Assembly (NCBI GenBank): GCA_964360255.1
Contig: CAYHVK010000006.1
Location: 114,181 to 178,180 of the forward strand
DNA length: 64,000 nucleotides
Direction of reading: 5' to 3'
DNA from: CAYHVK01 sp964360255
GTDB taxonomy: Bacteria > Bdellovibrionota > Bdellovibrionia > Bdellovibrionales > UBA1609
Part shown: piece by piece, positions 8,177 through 16,798 of the stretch
Position numbering within the stretch: position 1 is the stretch's first letter
Layout: the number at the start of each line of letters is the position of its first letter
The notes under the pieces: model-generated
The model's input: only the letters and a program-made list of their open reading frames with translations
Databases searched by the model: none
What the model was told of the DNA's origin: nothing
Translations under genes and position numbers: made by a program

Positions 8177-9958
8177 TCAAATAGTTAAGTCGTTCTGGGC
8201 AAGGCCTGCATTGTAGTATTTGGCGTAGAGACCGTCCTTAGCGAGTAGCTCTTCATGGCGGCCCACTTCAACGATCTTAGACTTATCAAGAACAACAATC
8301 TTATCGCATTTCACGATAGTCGAAAGACGGTGAGCCACAACGATGCAAGTGCGATTCTTCATCACTTCATCAGTCGCCGATTGAATGATCTTTTCACTCT
8401 CAGAATCCACGTTGGCCGTGGCTTCATCTAGAATCAAAATCTTAGGGTCATGAGCCAGCACACGAGCGAACGACAAGATTTGTTTCTCGCCCACGCTGAG
8501 GTTCGAGCCACGTTCTTCAATGCGCATTTTCATTCCCGCATCGCTGCGATTCAAAATCTTACCGCCACCGACGCGAAGTAAAGCAATCTTCGCTCGCTCT
8601 TCACTCATAGATTCGTCATGTAACGTAATATTTGAAAGCAAAGTTCCTTTAAAGATAAATGGATCTTGCTGAACCACTCCGAGCTGACGGCGGAGACTTA
8701 GAATCGAAATATCGTGTAAAGGCACACCAGAGATTTCAATAGCTCCTTCACTAATGGGGTAGAGCTTCTGAAGGAGCGAAATAAACGTCGATTTACCACT
8801 ACCAGTGCGGCCGACAAGGGCCACAGACTGTCCGCGCTCAATTTTCATATTCACATTCGATAGAGCATACTGGTCTTGCGGTGAGTATCTAAAAGACAAA
8901 TCTTTAAACTCAATATCACCAACGCTAATCATCTGACCGGCTTCGCTTTCGGTTGGCTCACTCAGCAAAGTGAAAATACGATCCGCCCCAGCTAAACTGT
9001 TTTGGAATTGATTGTATCTTTCAAGCAAAGTGCGAATGGGTTGATAGAAGCTCTGAACTAATAACAAGAACGTTGTGATCTGGCCGATCGTGAGACCGAG
9101 ACTCTCTTGATAGAGAGAGCAGAAGAGGAGAGCTGAAGCCACGGTGACAACATTAAAGAAGCCAATGATCGGCCATAAGAGAGCAAACTGCCTCACAGTA
9201 TTGAGCTGAGCTTCTTTGTAATCATTTGAAAGTTCGCCGAAGCGATTCTGACGAGTGTGAGTCTGAGCAAAAAGCTGCAGCACTTTCATACCGTTCAAAC
9301 TCTCAGCGGTGAAAGCATTCTGCTGTGCCATCTTCTTTTTCGTCTCGCTGAAATAGAAACGAGCGCGCTGACTCACTTTAATCGACAAATAAGCGGCGAG
9401 CGGAGCCAGTGCTAATGTCCATGCCGTTAAAACAGGTGAGAGTAAAAGCATGGCTACGCTAATCGCCACCATCTCTAAGGTACAAACAAAGATGGCCGTA
9501 AAACCTTGATTAAATAAATCGCCAAGACTCAAAACATCGTTCGTCACTCGTGTTACGATTCGCCCGGTTGGATTGCGATCAAAATACTGCGTCGGTAAAC
9601 GTTGGACGTGATTGATCAGCGTTTCGCGCAGATCAAAAAGAACTCTGTTGCCTAACTTCTCCATACGGAAGGTGTGCAAGAGACCTAAAGTCACTCGAGT
9701 CATCTCGCAGAGAAAATAAGCAATAGCAATTTTCACAACGATACTCATATCTTTAACTGCCACACCATTATCGACGGCATAGCCAAAAAGGTAAGGCATC
9801 ACTCGGCCGAGAGCGGTGAAAACTAAAACCATGGCGACGATAGTGTAGACCGAGCCTTTGTACCGAGACATATAGGGCCACAAGCGCCAGAAGAGTTGGC
9901 GCAGGGTCATGAGGCTTTTTACTTTATCTTCATCAATGTACTGGCGCGGGTGACTCAT
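8177..9958 (-). CDS. mdlB: Heterodimeric ABC exporter subunit, MdlB-like (catalytic-Glu half)
   Basis: This is a 593-residue half-transporter: an N-terminal six-helix exporter domain (about 30-330) then a nucleotide-binding domain. Walker A is GRTGSGKST (383-391), the signature is LSVGEKQ (487-493), Walker B ends in D511 with catalytic Glu E512, and the switch His is H543. The signature deviates from LSGGQ, as in E. coli MdlB (LSVGQ). Paired with the next gene, whose Walker B Glu is replaced, this gives one complete and one degenerate ATP site, the hallmark of heterodimeric exporters such as MdlAB and BmrCD. It overlaps mdlA by 26 bases, so the two are co-translated. The substrate is unknown; lipids, peptides or drugs are all known for the family. 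Confidence 0.9.
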   Translation of the reverse strand: MSHPRQYIDEDKVKSLMTLRQLFWRLWPYMSRYKGSVYTIVAMVLVFTALGRVMPYLFGYAVDNGVAVKDMSIVVKIAIAYFLCEMTRVTLGLLHTFRMEKLGNRVLFDLRETLINHVQRLPTQYFDRNPTGRIVTRVTNDVLSLGDLFNQGFTAIFVCTLEMVAISVAMLLLSPVLTAWTLALAPLAAYLSIKVSQRARFYFSETKKKMAQQNAFTAESLNGMKVLQLFAQTHTRQNRFGELSNDYKEAQLNTVRQFALLWPIIGFFNVVTVASALLFCSLYQESLGLTIGQITTFLLLVQSFYQPIRTLLERYNQFQNSLAGADRIFTLLSEPTESEAGQMISVGDIEFKDLSFRYSPQDQYALSNVNMKIERGQSVALVGRTGSGKSTFISLLQKLYPISEGAIEISGVPLHDISILSLRRQLGVVQQDPFIFKGTLLSNITLHDESMSEERAKIALLRVGGGKILNRSDAGMKMRIEERGSNLSVGEKQILSFARVLAHDPKILILDEATANVDSESEKIIQSATDEVMKNRTCIVVAHRLSTIVKCDKIVVLDKSKIVEVGRHEELLAKDGLYAKYYNAGLAQNDLTI

Positions 9959-11687
9959 TTGAGCCCTCCTTTTGCAATTGATAAAGATTTTTGTAAGTCG
10001 GCGAAATTTTTAAAAGTTCATCATGAGTCCCGATGGCTTCTTGCTCGCCATCGCGAAGAACTAAAATTTTATGAGCCCAGCGAACGCTCTCAACACGGTG
10101 ACTGATCACAATCGCTGTAGTGAGTAGGCTGCGCAGCTGTTTTAAAATTTTCTCTTCAGTCTGTGCATCAACTGCACTTAAAGAGTCATCAATTAAAATA
10201 AGTGGAGTTTGCCGCGCCAAAGCTCGAGCTAAAGTTAAGCGCTGTCTCTGGCCACCAGATAAATTAATTCCACGCTCGCCCAAAAAAGTATCGTACTGAA
10301 TCGGAAACGAGCGAATCTCATCGGCGAGTTCTACCGCTTTAGCGAAAGCTTCAATCTGTTGATGGTTGATTTCGGCTCCGAGAGAAATATTCTCTGCGAC
10401 CTTTTCGCTAAACAAGAAAGACTCTTGCGGCACGACCGTCACCATATTGCGGAGAGATTTCATTTTAATTTCTTGAATCGGCCGACCGTTCACTAAAATT
10501 TCACCACTCGCCGGGTTGATAATGCGCGCGAGTAAATCAATCAAAGTGCTTTTACCGCTCGCTGTAGGGCCGATCACACCAAGAATTTCACCAGCGGCTA
10601 ATTCAAAATTCACATTCTTCACCGAAAAGCGTGGAGCTTCATACTGATGAGAAAGTCCCACTACACGCAATGACTCAAATTTCTCAATGGTTTTATCGCC
10701 ACTATCCACAACTTCATCCGGGATTTGAAAAAGTTGACGAACCCGCCTGAACGAAGCGTGACCTTGTTGAATGTGACTGATGCCAAGACCAATTGCAGTA
10801 GCTGGCCACTCCATGCGCTGAATGTATTGATAGAAGGTGAAGAGACTGCCGACAGTGATGGCGCCTGACATAACATCAGGAATACCAACGATGAGTAGAA
10901 TTACGCAGCCACAAGTCACAGCAAACTCTAGGGGTGGAGCAAACGAGGCATCTAGTAGTGCTGTCTTATTGCTCACATTTTCATAATCACGGCTGTAGTG
11001 ATTGAACATGCGAGTGTGATCATTCTGCTGACCATAGCTCTTAATTACGCGCATACCAGAGATGATCTCTTGCGAGAAACCCGAGAGCTCAGCAAACTTC
11101 GTCTGCTTCTTCTCGTAGTAGGTTTCAAGAAGATCCATAATTTTTTTCGCGAAGAACGGCAGAAGCGGCATCAGTATCAAAGTCTTCAGCGTCCAGCTAA
11201 GTGAAATTGAAACCATGATGGGCACGACGACTAGCAAAATAAAAATCGAATCGAGAATAATTAAAATGCCAGGGCCCACAGCCATACGAAACGCTTGAGT
11301 GTCGTTAATAATAATACTCATAAGCTCGCCAACAGGTGTTCGCTTCAAATAGCTCTGCCCTAGGTGAGTGAATTTAACGAAGATCTTATTTTGCAAATCC
11401 ATTGCCGATGAGTGAGAGAATTTTCCCCAACTGAGGCGCCAACTGAAGCGGGTGAGGGCCAGCATCAGGGTGACAAGAAAAATCATCCCGATCATTTTCA
11501 GTATCTCGCTCGTCGGTGCTTTCTGCGCGAGAAGATCGATGGCCTTACCAATTAGAAATGGAGAAATATTATCAAGAACATTAGTCGCACCCAAAGCGAG
11601 TACGCCAATGATAAACATCCGCTTCTTTTCTTTAATGTAGTAGCGGATGGGTTTTTGAATGAGTTCTTGAGGTATCTGCGTGGACAT
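9933..11687 (-). CDS. mdlA: Heterodimeric ABC exporter subunit, MdlA-like (degenerate Walker B)
   Basis: This is a 584-residue half-transporter with a six-helix membrane domain (about 20-310) and a C-terminal ATPase domain. Walker A is GPTASGKST (373-381). The signature LSGGQRQ (476-482) is canonical. Walker B reads LILIDD, with Asp D501 where a catalytic Glu is expected, and the switch His is H530. E. coli MdlA shows the same Asp. The degenerate ATP site would form from this Walker A/B and the partner's LSVGE signature, so the two deviations fall on the same site. It is first in the two-gene unit, upstream of mdlB. Confidence 0.9.
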   Translation of the reverse strand: MSTQIPQELIQKPIRYYIKEKKRMFIIGVLALGATNVLDNISPFLIGKAIDLLAQKAPTSEILKMIGMIFLVTLMLALTRFSWRLSWGKFSHSSAMDLQNKIFVKFTHLGQSYLKRTPVGELMSIIINDTQAFRMAVGPGILIILDSIFILLVVVPIMVSISLSWTLKTLILMPLLPFFAKKIMDLLETYYEKKQTKFAELSGFSQEIISGMRVIKSYGQQNDHTRMFNHYSRDYENVSNKTALLDASFAPPLEFAVTCGCVILLIVGIPDVMSGAITVGSLFTFYQYIQRMEWPATAIGLGISHIQQGHASFRRVRQLFQIPDEVVDSGDKTIEKFESLRVVGLSHQYEAPRFSVKNVNFELAAGEILGVIGPTASGKSTLIDLLARIINPASGEILVNGRPIQEIKMKSLRNMVTVVPQESFLFSEKVAENISLGAEINHQQIEAFAKAVELADEIRSFPIQYDTFLGERGINLSGGQRQRLTLARALARQTPLILIDDSLSAVDAQTEEKILKQLRSLLTTAIVISHRVESVRWAHKILVLRDGEQEAIGTHDELLKISPTYKNLYQLQKEGSNESPAPVH

Positions 11688-11731
11688 GGATTAAGACCAT
11701 ACCACGCCTTAATAAAGACTGAAAAAGCTTT

Positions 11732-12226
11732 TTACTTCGCGCTTTCGCGAATAAATCTTGAGAAATAATGACGGACTAAGAAGTCGATACGAACTGGCAT
11801 GTTTTTGTAGTTCCAGTTGAGGTCAGCAAACGCGCCCCACTGAGCTTTTAAAACATCTTTTTCAGATAGAGTTTCGTTATCACCAATTGGATTCGATAAG
11901 AAGTGGCTACCGATTAAGCTGTGGTAGATTTCGATTTCGCCGCCTCGGCGCATAGAGAAGATCAATTTAAAGCCATTTCTAAAAAGCATGAAGTCCGCTT
12001 TAGTATTAGAAATTCCGTAGATTTTGGCTGTTCCAAGAGAAGTACCCTTCATCTGGTTGAACGCAGATGAGGCTTCGATAAATGCAGTTTTGATATCACG
12101 TAAATAGTCGAGCGTTTGCTCTTCAAGAAAACGATCCTGGTCGGTTCCGGACAAATCAATAAGTCCAGAATCTTCCATTTTTTGTTCTGCTAATACGAGA
12201 TCTTTAATCCAATCAATATGACTCAT
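11732..12226 (-). CDS. Conserved-looking protein of unknown function
   Basis: This is a 164-residue soluble protein without signal peptide or membrane segment. The N-terminal third is helical and acidic. The rest mixes strands and helices (residues about 60-150, with FKLIFSMRRGGEIEIYHSLIG). I recognise no family. A ribosome site (AAGGGGAG) precedes the ATG, supporting a real gene. It lies on the same strand between ssb and the exporter genes, 44 bases upstream of mdlA, so it may be cotranscribed with them. Confidence 0.65.
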   Translation of the reverse strand: MSHIDWIKDLVLAEQKMEDSGLIDLSGTDQDRFLEEQTLDYLRDIKTAFIEASSAFNQMKGTSLGTAKIYGISNTKADFMLFRNGFKLIFSMRRGGEIEIYHSLIGSHFLSNPIGDNETLSEKDVLKAQWGAFADLNWNYKNMPVRIDFLVRHYFSRFIRESAK

Positions 12227-12311
12227 CTAGCTCCCCTTGATGCACCACAATATGAATCGTTGCGCGGGCCTCAACAAAAGTCAAGAGGGGAGCTTACTTT
12301 GAGCTTAGTTT

Positions 12312-12683
12312 TTATTGCATCTCCGCCTGCTTTCTATCCAAGAATTCCACTTTCATGGCGTTAATGCCTATTTTCTTATAAGTACTGCCATCTTCTTTCG
12401 TACTCTGAAAGTTCGAAAGATAGCCTTCAACCATGACCCCTTGGCCCTTTTTTAAGTACTTGGCGCAGGTTTCAGCCTGATGGCCCCAAACATTCACTGA
12501 ATACCAATCAGTGATTTGGCTATCTCGTGAGTTTTCGTTCTCTGCACCCGCGAGTTCAGTCTCACGAGAAGCGCGATGTGTAGCAATGCTGAGACGGGTG
12601 AAATTTTGGCCATTTTTTGAAACCTGCATGGCAGGTTCAGAACCTAAACGCCCCAAAATAAAAATTCTATTAAATCCGTTCAT
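12312..12683 (-). CDS. ssb: Single-stranded DNA-binding protein lacking the acidic tail
   Basis: This is a 123-residue protein when started at the ATG with ribosome site AAGGAGA (12688-12694); a longer frame to 12722 has no such site. The OB-fold of bacterial SSB is clear: MNGFNRIFILGRLGSEP at the N-terminus, then ITDWYSVNVWGHQAETCAKYLKKG and VEGYLSNF. The family binds single-stranded DNA in replication, repair and recombination. The protein ends right after the OB domain (DRKQAEMQ). It has neither the disordered linker nor the acidic tip (usually DDDIPF) through which SSB recruits partner proteins. It may be an accessory paralogue, with the full-length housekeeping SSB elsewhere. Confidence 0.85.
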   Translation of the reverse strand: MNGFNRIFILGRLGSEPAMQVSKNGQNFTRLSIATHRASRETELAGAENENSRDSQITDWYSVNVWGHQAETCAKYLKKGQGVMVEGYLSNFQSTKEDGSTYKKIGINAMKVEFLDRKQAEMQ

Positions 12684-12886
12684 AATATCTCCTTGTTTAT
12701 TGTTTCTAGGGAGTAGATGCAAAACCCTTGCACAGGCTCAGCTTCAATTAGCAAGGAGGATAAGAGACGAAGCCTCACATCTCGGACACGGCCGGACAAA
12801 CAAAGGACAATAAAATTGACTTTGATAGGGTCCGTTTGCAAACTATCCGCTGAATTTTTAACTCTCTCTAATGAAGGAGCCTTTAA

Positions 12887-13402
12887 ATGCTTAAACGATT
12901 TACACTTGGATTGGCGATCCTCTCTCTAGCTTTCGTAACTGCTTGTGCCTCAAAAAAGAAAAACGCAGATGGTAGCGAAATGGGCGACGGCTCTGGATCA
13001 GATTCTGCACAAGTGAGTCAAGAGGCCTTCTCTTTCAACTCAAGCGGTAGCGACAGCGGTCAAATCAATGGTTTGAACACGGTTCGTTTCCCCTACGATT
13101 CATCAACTCTTGATTCTTCAGCGCGTGCCACTCTGGCATCAAACGCAGACTGGATTAAAAAGAACACGAATGTATCAGTACAAGTTGAAGGCCACTGCGA
13201 TTCTCGTGGTTCAGTTGAGTACAACTTGGCTCTTGGTGAGCGTCGTGCAAAAGCCGTAAAAGATTATTTGGTCAACCTTGGCGTTGCTGCAAATCGCATG
13301 ACGATCATCAGTTTCGGTAAAGAAAAACTACTCGAAATCGGCGACACAGAAGAAGTTCACACACGCAACCGTCGTGCGAACTTTGTTCCGATCGCGAACT
13401 AA
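12887..13402 (+). CDS. pal: Peptidoglycan-associated lipoprotein Pal
   Basis: This is a 171-residue lipoprotein. The lipobox FVTAC places the acylated Cys at about residue 21. A Ser/Asp/Gly-rich linker follows. Residues about 65-170 form an OmpA-like peptidoglycan-binding domain (VRFPYDSSTLD, EGHCDSRGS, LGERRAKAVKDYLVNLG, and the Arg-rich end RNRRANF). Pal anchors the outer membrane to the wall and works with TolAB during constriction. The ribosome site GAAGGAG precedes the ATG. A CpoB/YbgF-like gene lies two genes downstream, as in tol-pal loci, although tolQRAB is not in this window. A sigma-70-like TTGACT lies at 12816-12821, but the -10 box is not convincing. Confidence 0.9.
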   Translation: MLKRFTLGLAILSLAFVTACASKKKNADGSEMGDGSGSDSAQVSQEAFSFNSSGSDSGQINGLNTVRFPYDSSTLDSSARATLASNADWIKKNTNVSVQVEGHCDSRGSVEYNLALGERRAKAVKDYLVNLGVAANRMTIISFGKEKLLEIGDTEEVHTRNRRANFVPIAN

Positions 13403-13423
13403 TCTAGGGACTCACGAGGATTT

Positions 13424-13774
13424 ATGAAAAAACGGCTTCATGCTACAGTCTTTAATACTGTACGAAAAATCGAAGCCGTTTTTCTTATCCTGCTAGCGAT
13501 TTTTCTTATCACAGCCTGTGTGGGCCCAGCTCCCATCGATGAATACAATTTAGCGTACACGGCGATGAACTCTGCTAAACAAGCGGGAGCGACACGTTTT
13601 GCAACCGGCTATTACACAAAAGCCAACGACTATTACAAACAGGCTCAGAAGTATTACAAAGACCGCGAATACGAAAAAGCCACTCTTGCTTTCAAGCAGG
13701 CGAAACTTTTTGCAGAACGCGCAGAAAACTACAGTGCTCTCAAGCGGGCGCAAACAGGTGAGGTTCCAGAATGA
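13424..13774 (+). CDS. Small lipoprotein with helical (TPR-like, DUF4398-type) body
   Basis: This is a 116-residue protein: basic N-terminus, hydrophobic helix and lipobox LITAC (Cys at about 32), so an outer-membrane lipoprotein. The mature part is two or three amphipathic helices (YYTKANDYYKQAQKYYKDREYEKATLAFKQAKLFAERA), like the helical domain seen in small lipoproteins called DUF4398. The ribosome site GAGGA fits this ATG and no later start codon precedes the signal sequence. Codons 2-20 coincide with a strong terminator-like hairpin (13428-13483). The stop overlaps the next gene by 4 bases. Between pal and a CpoB-like gene, it probably serves the same envelope system. Confidence 0.8.
   Translation: MKKRLHATVFNTVRKIEAVFLILLAIFLITACVGPAPIDEYNLAYTAMNSAKQAGATRFATGYYTKANDYYKQAQKYYKDREYEKATLAFKQAKLFAERAENYSALKRAQTGEVPE
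13428..13483 (+). terminator. Intragenic terminator/attenuator hairpin at the start of the small lipoprotein gene
   Basis: The outer stem is 12 perfect base pairs: AAAAACGGCTTC (13428-13439) with GAAGCCGTTTTT (13472-13483). Inside the 32-base loop is a second stem TACAGT (13444-13449) / ACTGTA (13457-13462). The A/T ends make it look like a rho-independent terminator for pal, yet it is inside the next gene's coding start, 22 bases after the pal stop codon. Confidence 0.65.
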
Positions 13775-14442
13775 AGAATTTAATTTTTATCGCGATTTTA
13801 TCTCTAGCGACAACAGCTTGTTTGGCAACGCGCGATCAATTGAAGCAGCAAGATACAAAGCGTGAGACGCAGCAACAGGTTATAGCTCAGCAGCAAGTTC
13901 AGTATTCTGATCTTGAAGGTGAAATTCGTGGGCTCAATGGCCGTATCGCGAGCTTAGAAAATTCTCTCGGCACAGCCGGCGCTGAAAAACGCAATCTTGA
14001 AAGCCGCTTCGAGAATGAGCGGGCGCAAATGGAAGCTCGCCTTAAAATTTATGAAGAGGCTCTCACAAAAATGGAGAATCAATATTTAGCTCTTTCGCAA
14101 AAAGTAGAAGGCCTGCAAATTTCTGCAGGAGCATCAAGCGCCAAAGGTTCTGATAAAGAAGAGAAGGCCGCTCCAGCTAAAAAAGGCAAAGTGAACTTCT
14201 TTGCTCAAGGCGAAGAAGAATTCAAAAAGAAGAGCTTCCGCCAAGCTATCGTGAGCTACCAAAAGTACCGCGAAGCGAACCCAAAAGGTTCTGACTACGC
14301 TGAAGCCACTTATAAAATGGGACTTTCGTTTCAAGAACTCAAAATGAAAGATGAAGCCACTCCTTTCTTCAACGAAGTCGTAGAAAAATTCCCGAAATCA
14401 AAAGCCGCTGGTAAGGCAAAGCTTCGACTTAAGAAAAAATGA
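13771..14442 (+). CDS. CpoB/YbgF-like TPR lipoprotein
   Basis: This is a 223-residue protein with a signal peptide and lipobox (TTAC, Cys at about 17). Residues about 30-115 are a coiled coil, rich in Gln/Glu/Arg. A short linker leads to a C-terminal TPR domain of about 85 residues (FFAQGEEEFKKKSFRQAIVS, YKMGLSFQELKMKDEA). Coiled coil followed by TPR is the plan of CpoB (YbgF), which links Tol-Pal to septal peptidoglycan synthesis. Here it carries a lipid anchor, whereas E. coli CpoB is a soluble periplasmic protein. It overlaps its neighbours on both sides by 4 bases and lies near pal, which supports the call. Confidence 0.8.
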   Translation: MKNLIFIAILSLATTACLATRDQLKQQDTKRETQQQVIAQQQVQYSDLEGEIRGLNGRIASLENSLGTAGAEKRNLESRFENERAQMEARLKIYEEALTKMENQYLALSQKVEGLQISAGASSAKGSDKEEKAAPAKKGKVNFFAQGEEEFKKKSFRQAIVSYQKYREANPKGSDYAEATYKMGLSFQELKMKDEATPFFNEVVEKFPKSKAAGKAKLRLKKK

Positions 14443-15494
14443 TAAAAACCATCCTCGCCATTGAAACTAGCTGCGACGACACGTCGGTCGCAGTCATCAG
14501 ACACGATGGCTGGGTTGAAGGAATGGTCTCGGCCAACCAAGATTTCGCTCATTCTATCTTTGGTGGAGTTGTGCCCGAAATCGCAAGCCGCAATCATACG
14601 CTTACACTCCTCCCACTTATTGAAGAGTGTTTGAAAAAATCGCAAAAGAAATGGTCTGACATTGAGGGCGTTGCAGTCACTTCGCGCCCAGGTCTTATGG
14701 GCTCTCTAATGGTGGGAGTGGTCACTGCTAAAACTCTCGCGATGACACACGAGATTCCTTTAATAGGGGTGAACCATCTTGAAGGACATTTGCTGGCGCC
14801 ATTTCTCGAAGACGAGCTTTATAAACCACAGGTGAGTTTAAAAGAGCTGCTGGCTGAAGATCAGCCTTATTTAGCTCTCGCTATTAGTGGGGGTCACACC
14901 CAGCTTTATGAAGTGACGGCTCCACATAAATATAAAGTACTGGGTCGCACGGTCGATGATGCCGCTGGCGAAGCTTTCGATAAACTTGCAAAGATGCTGG
15001 GCCTGCCATTTCCTGGGGGAGTGGCTGTTGATCGTCTCTCGCAAGGCGGCCAGCGCAGTCTTTATGCTTTTCCGCGACCGATGATTCATGAAGAGCATTT
15101 TAATTTTAGTTTTTCAGGTCTTAAGACTTCAGCACTTCGCTTGATTGAAAAAATGTCGAAAGACGAAATCGAACAGAATAAATCAAATATCTGTGCGTCT
15201 TATCAAGAGGCCATTGTTGATGTTTTGCTCGCCCGCTTAGATAAAGCGCAAAAACATTTTCAATATGAAAACATTGTTCTCACGGGCGGAGTCAGTGCCA
15301 ACTCACGACTTCGCGAAAAAGCCCAAGAATGGGCTTTAAAGCGTAAGCTCACTTTAATGGTGCCGCCACTGAAATATTGTACTGATAATGCAGCGATGAT
15401 CGGCCTTGCGGGAATACTTCGCCTCAACCAAGGAGAGCGTGACGAGCAAAACCTCGCTCCACTCGCCTCATCACTGCCCGGGGATTTTAATTAA
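14439..15494 (+). CDS. tsaD: tRNA t6A37 threonylcarbamoyltransferase TsaD
   Basis: This is a 351-residue protein of the Kae1/TsaD family. It transfers threonylcarbamoyl from TC-AMP to A37 of ANN-decoding tRNAs, working with TsaB and TsaE in the cytoplasm. Visible landmarks are ETSCDDTSVAV at the N-terminus, the metal ligands in NHLEGH (H113, H117), the ISGGHTQLYE motif (about 149-158), GEAFDKLAKMLGLPFPGG, and the C-terminal GGVSANSRLR and CTDNAAMIG motifs. The length is normal. It overlaps the CpoB-like gene by 4 bases and abuts rsmA, giving an RNA-modification block of tsaD, rsmA and smpB. Confidence 0.95.
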   Translation: MIKTILAIETSCDDTSVAVIRHDGWVEGMVSANQDFAHSIFGGVVPEIASRNHTLTLLPLIEECLKKSQKKWSDIEGVAVTSRPGLMGSLMVGVVTAKTLAMTHEIPLIGVNHLEGHLLAPFLEDELYKPQVSLKELLAEDQPYLALAISGGHTQLYEVTAPHKYKVLGRTVDDAAGEAFDKLAKMLGLPFPGGVAVDRLSQGGQRSLYAFPRPMIHEEHFNFSFSGLKTSALRLIEKMSKDEIEQNKSNICASYQEAIVDVLLARLDKAQKHFQYENIVLTGGVSANSRLREKAQEWALKRKLTLMVPPLKYCTDNAAMIGLAGILRLNQGERDEQNLAPLASSLPGDFN

Positions 15495-16345
15495 TGGAAC
15501 AACGCCAACAAATCATGAGACGTCTGCAAGAGATGGAAGTCGCGCCGAAGCGCTCGCTAGGTCAGAACTTTCTTGTCTCTGAGCATGTGATTGAAAACAT
15601 CATCTCTCAAGTGCGCTCATTTAAACCCAAAGCGATTGTTGAAATCGGCCCGGGTTTAGGTTCGCTCACCGAAAAATTACTGGCTATGGCCGTGCCCATT
15701 CATTTAATTGAACTCGATCGTGAATATGCCCGCTACTGGAAGCAAAGAGAGACTGCAGCCCAAGGGGCGAATATCGGGTCGTCAGTGGCTGGCGGAGTTC
15801 AAGTCTCTGAAGCCGACGCCCTTCATATCGACTGGAATGAAATAGTTAAAAATCCTGCAACTCTTTTGGTCAGTAACTTGCCTTATCAAATCGGCGCACG
15901 GGTGGTGATCGATCGATCGCTGGGCCCTGATTCAGTGACCAAAATGATTCTCATGTTTCAAAAAGAAGTGGCGCAAAGATTAATGGCGACGCCTTCAACA
16001 AAAGACTACGGCTTTTTAACAGTCGTGGCTCAAGCTCAGTGGAAGATTCGCCTCTTACTTGAGGCTAAGCCCAACGATTTTTACCCTGCGCCCAAGGTGA
16101 CCAGCCGAGTGCTAATATTCGAGCGTTTAAAGCCGATGGTTGATGAATTCTTCGTAGAGTTCGTTAAAAAAGCTTTCGCCCAGCGCCGTAAGTTCATGCT
16201 GAAAAGCTTTGGCCCTGAAAAAGAGCAGCTACTGGCACTTTTGCAGACTTTAGGTTATGACGAGAAGGTGCGCGCCGAGGAGATCTCTGTTGAGCACTTC
16301 TGCGAACTTATAGCGAAAATGCGCACTAATAAAAAACAGGACTAA
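15494..16345 (+). CDS. rsmA: 16S rRNA dimethyladenosine transferase RsmA (KsgA)
   Basis: This is a 283-residue S-adenosylmethionine-dependent methyltransferase that dimethylates two adjacent adenines near the 3' end of 16S rRNA. KRSLGQNFL opens the fold. The SAM motif is VEIGPGLGSLTE (about 49-60), the acidic ribose-binding position is LIELDRE, and the catalytic motif is NLPYQIG. A helical RNA-binding C-terminal domain begins about residue 200 (FAQRRKFMLKSF). A short extra loop (about 88-105, AAQGANIGSSVAGG) lies between strands. The start overlaps the tsaD stop by one base. Confidence 0.95.
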   Translation: MEQRQQIMRRLQEMEVAPKRSLGQNFLVSEHVIENIISQVRSFKPKAIVEIGPGLGSLTEKLLAMAVPIHLIELDREYARYWKQRETAAQGANIGSSVAGGVQVSEADALHIDWNEIVKNPATLLVSNLPYQIGARVVIDRSLGPDSVTKMILMFQKEVAQRLMATPSTKDYGFLTVVAQAQWKIRLLLEAKPNDFYPAPKVTSRVLIFERLKPMVDEFFVEFVKKAFAQRRKFMLKSFGPEKEQLLALLQTLGYDEKVRAEEISVEHFCELIAKMRTNKKQD

Positions 16346-16798
16346 ATGAGCATTAAGATCATCGCTGAAAACCGAAAAGCTCGCTTCAATTATATCATTG
16401 GTGAAACCTTTGAAGCTGGCATTGCTCTTACAGGCAGTGAAGTGAAGAGTTTGCGTGCGGCCAGCTGTCAGCTGCAAGACTCATTTGTCGGCTTTCAGGG
16501 CGGCGTTTGCGTGCTTTATAGAGCCCATATCAGCCTTTATAAGTACAGCAGCTACAACAATCATGAGCCTGAACGAGTTCGTAAGCTTTTGCTGAAAAAA
16601 AATGAGATCGCAAAAATTCAAGCGAGTATTGAAGAAAAAGGCATGAGCTGCGTGCCCCTCAAGTTCTATTTTAAGAAGGGCTTCGTCAAAGTCGAAATCG
16701 CCTTAGCTAAGGGTAAGAACAAAGGCGATAAGCGCGAAACGTCTAAGAAACGTGACGCGAATCGTGAGATATCTCGCTCGTTAAAACACTCTCGATAG
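16346..16798 (+). CDS. smpB: SsrA-binding protein SmpB
   Basis: This is a 150-residue protein that binds tmRNA and delivers it to stalled ribosomes. The N-terminal beta-barrel is clear (NRKARFNYIIGETFEAGI, LTGSEVKSLR, SFV, AHI) and the basic C-terminal tail (KGDKRETSKKRDANREISR) is the part that enters the empty mRNA channel. It starts directly after the rsmA stop. Its last 56 bases are antisense to the 3' end of the convergent HAMP gene, so this conserved tail is encoded in double-coding DNA. Confidence 0.95.
   Translation: MSIKIIAENRKARFNYIIGETFEAGIALTGSEVKSLRAASCQLQDSFVGFQGGVCVLYRAHISLYKYSSYNNHEPERVRKLLLKKNEIAKIQASIEEKGMSCVPLKFYFKKGFVKVEIALAKGKNKGDKRETSKKRDANREISRSLKHSR

Noticed and set aside
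12816..12846. Sigma-70 promoter for pal.
   Set aside because: A TTGACT is present, but no -10 box at 16-18 bases is convincing.
13599..13865. An 88-residue plus-strand frame across the two lipoprotein genes.
   Set aside because: It is in the wrong frame over two genes with signal peptides and good starts.
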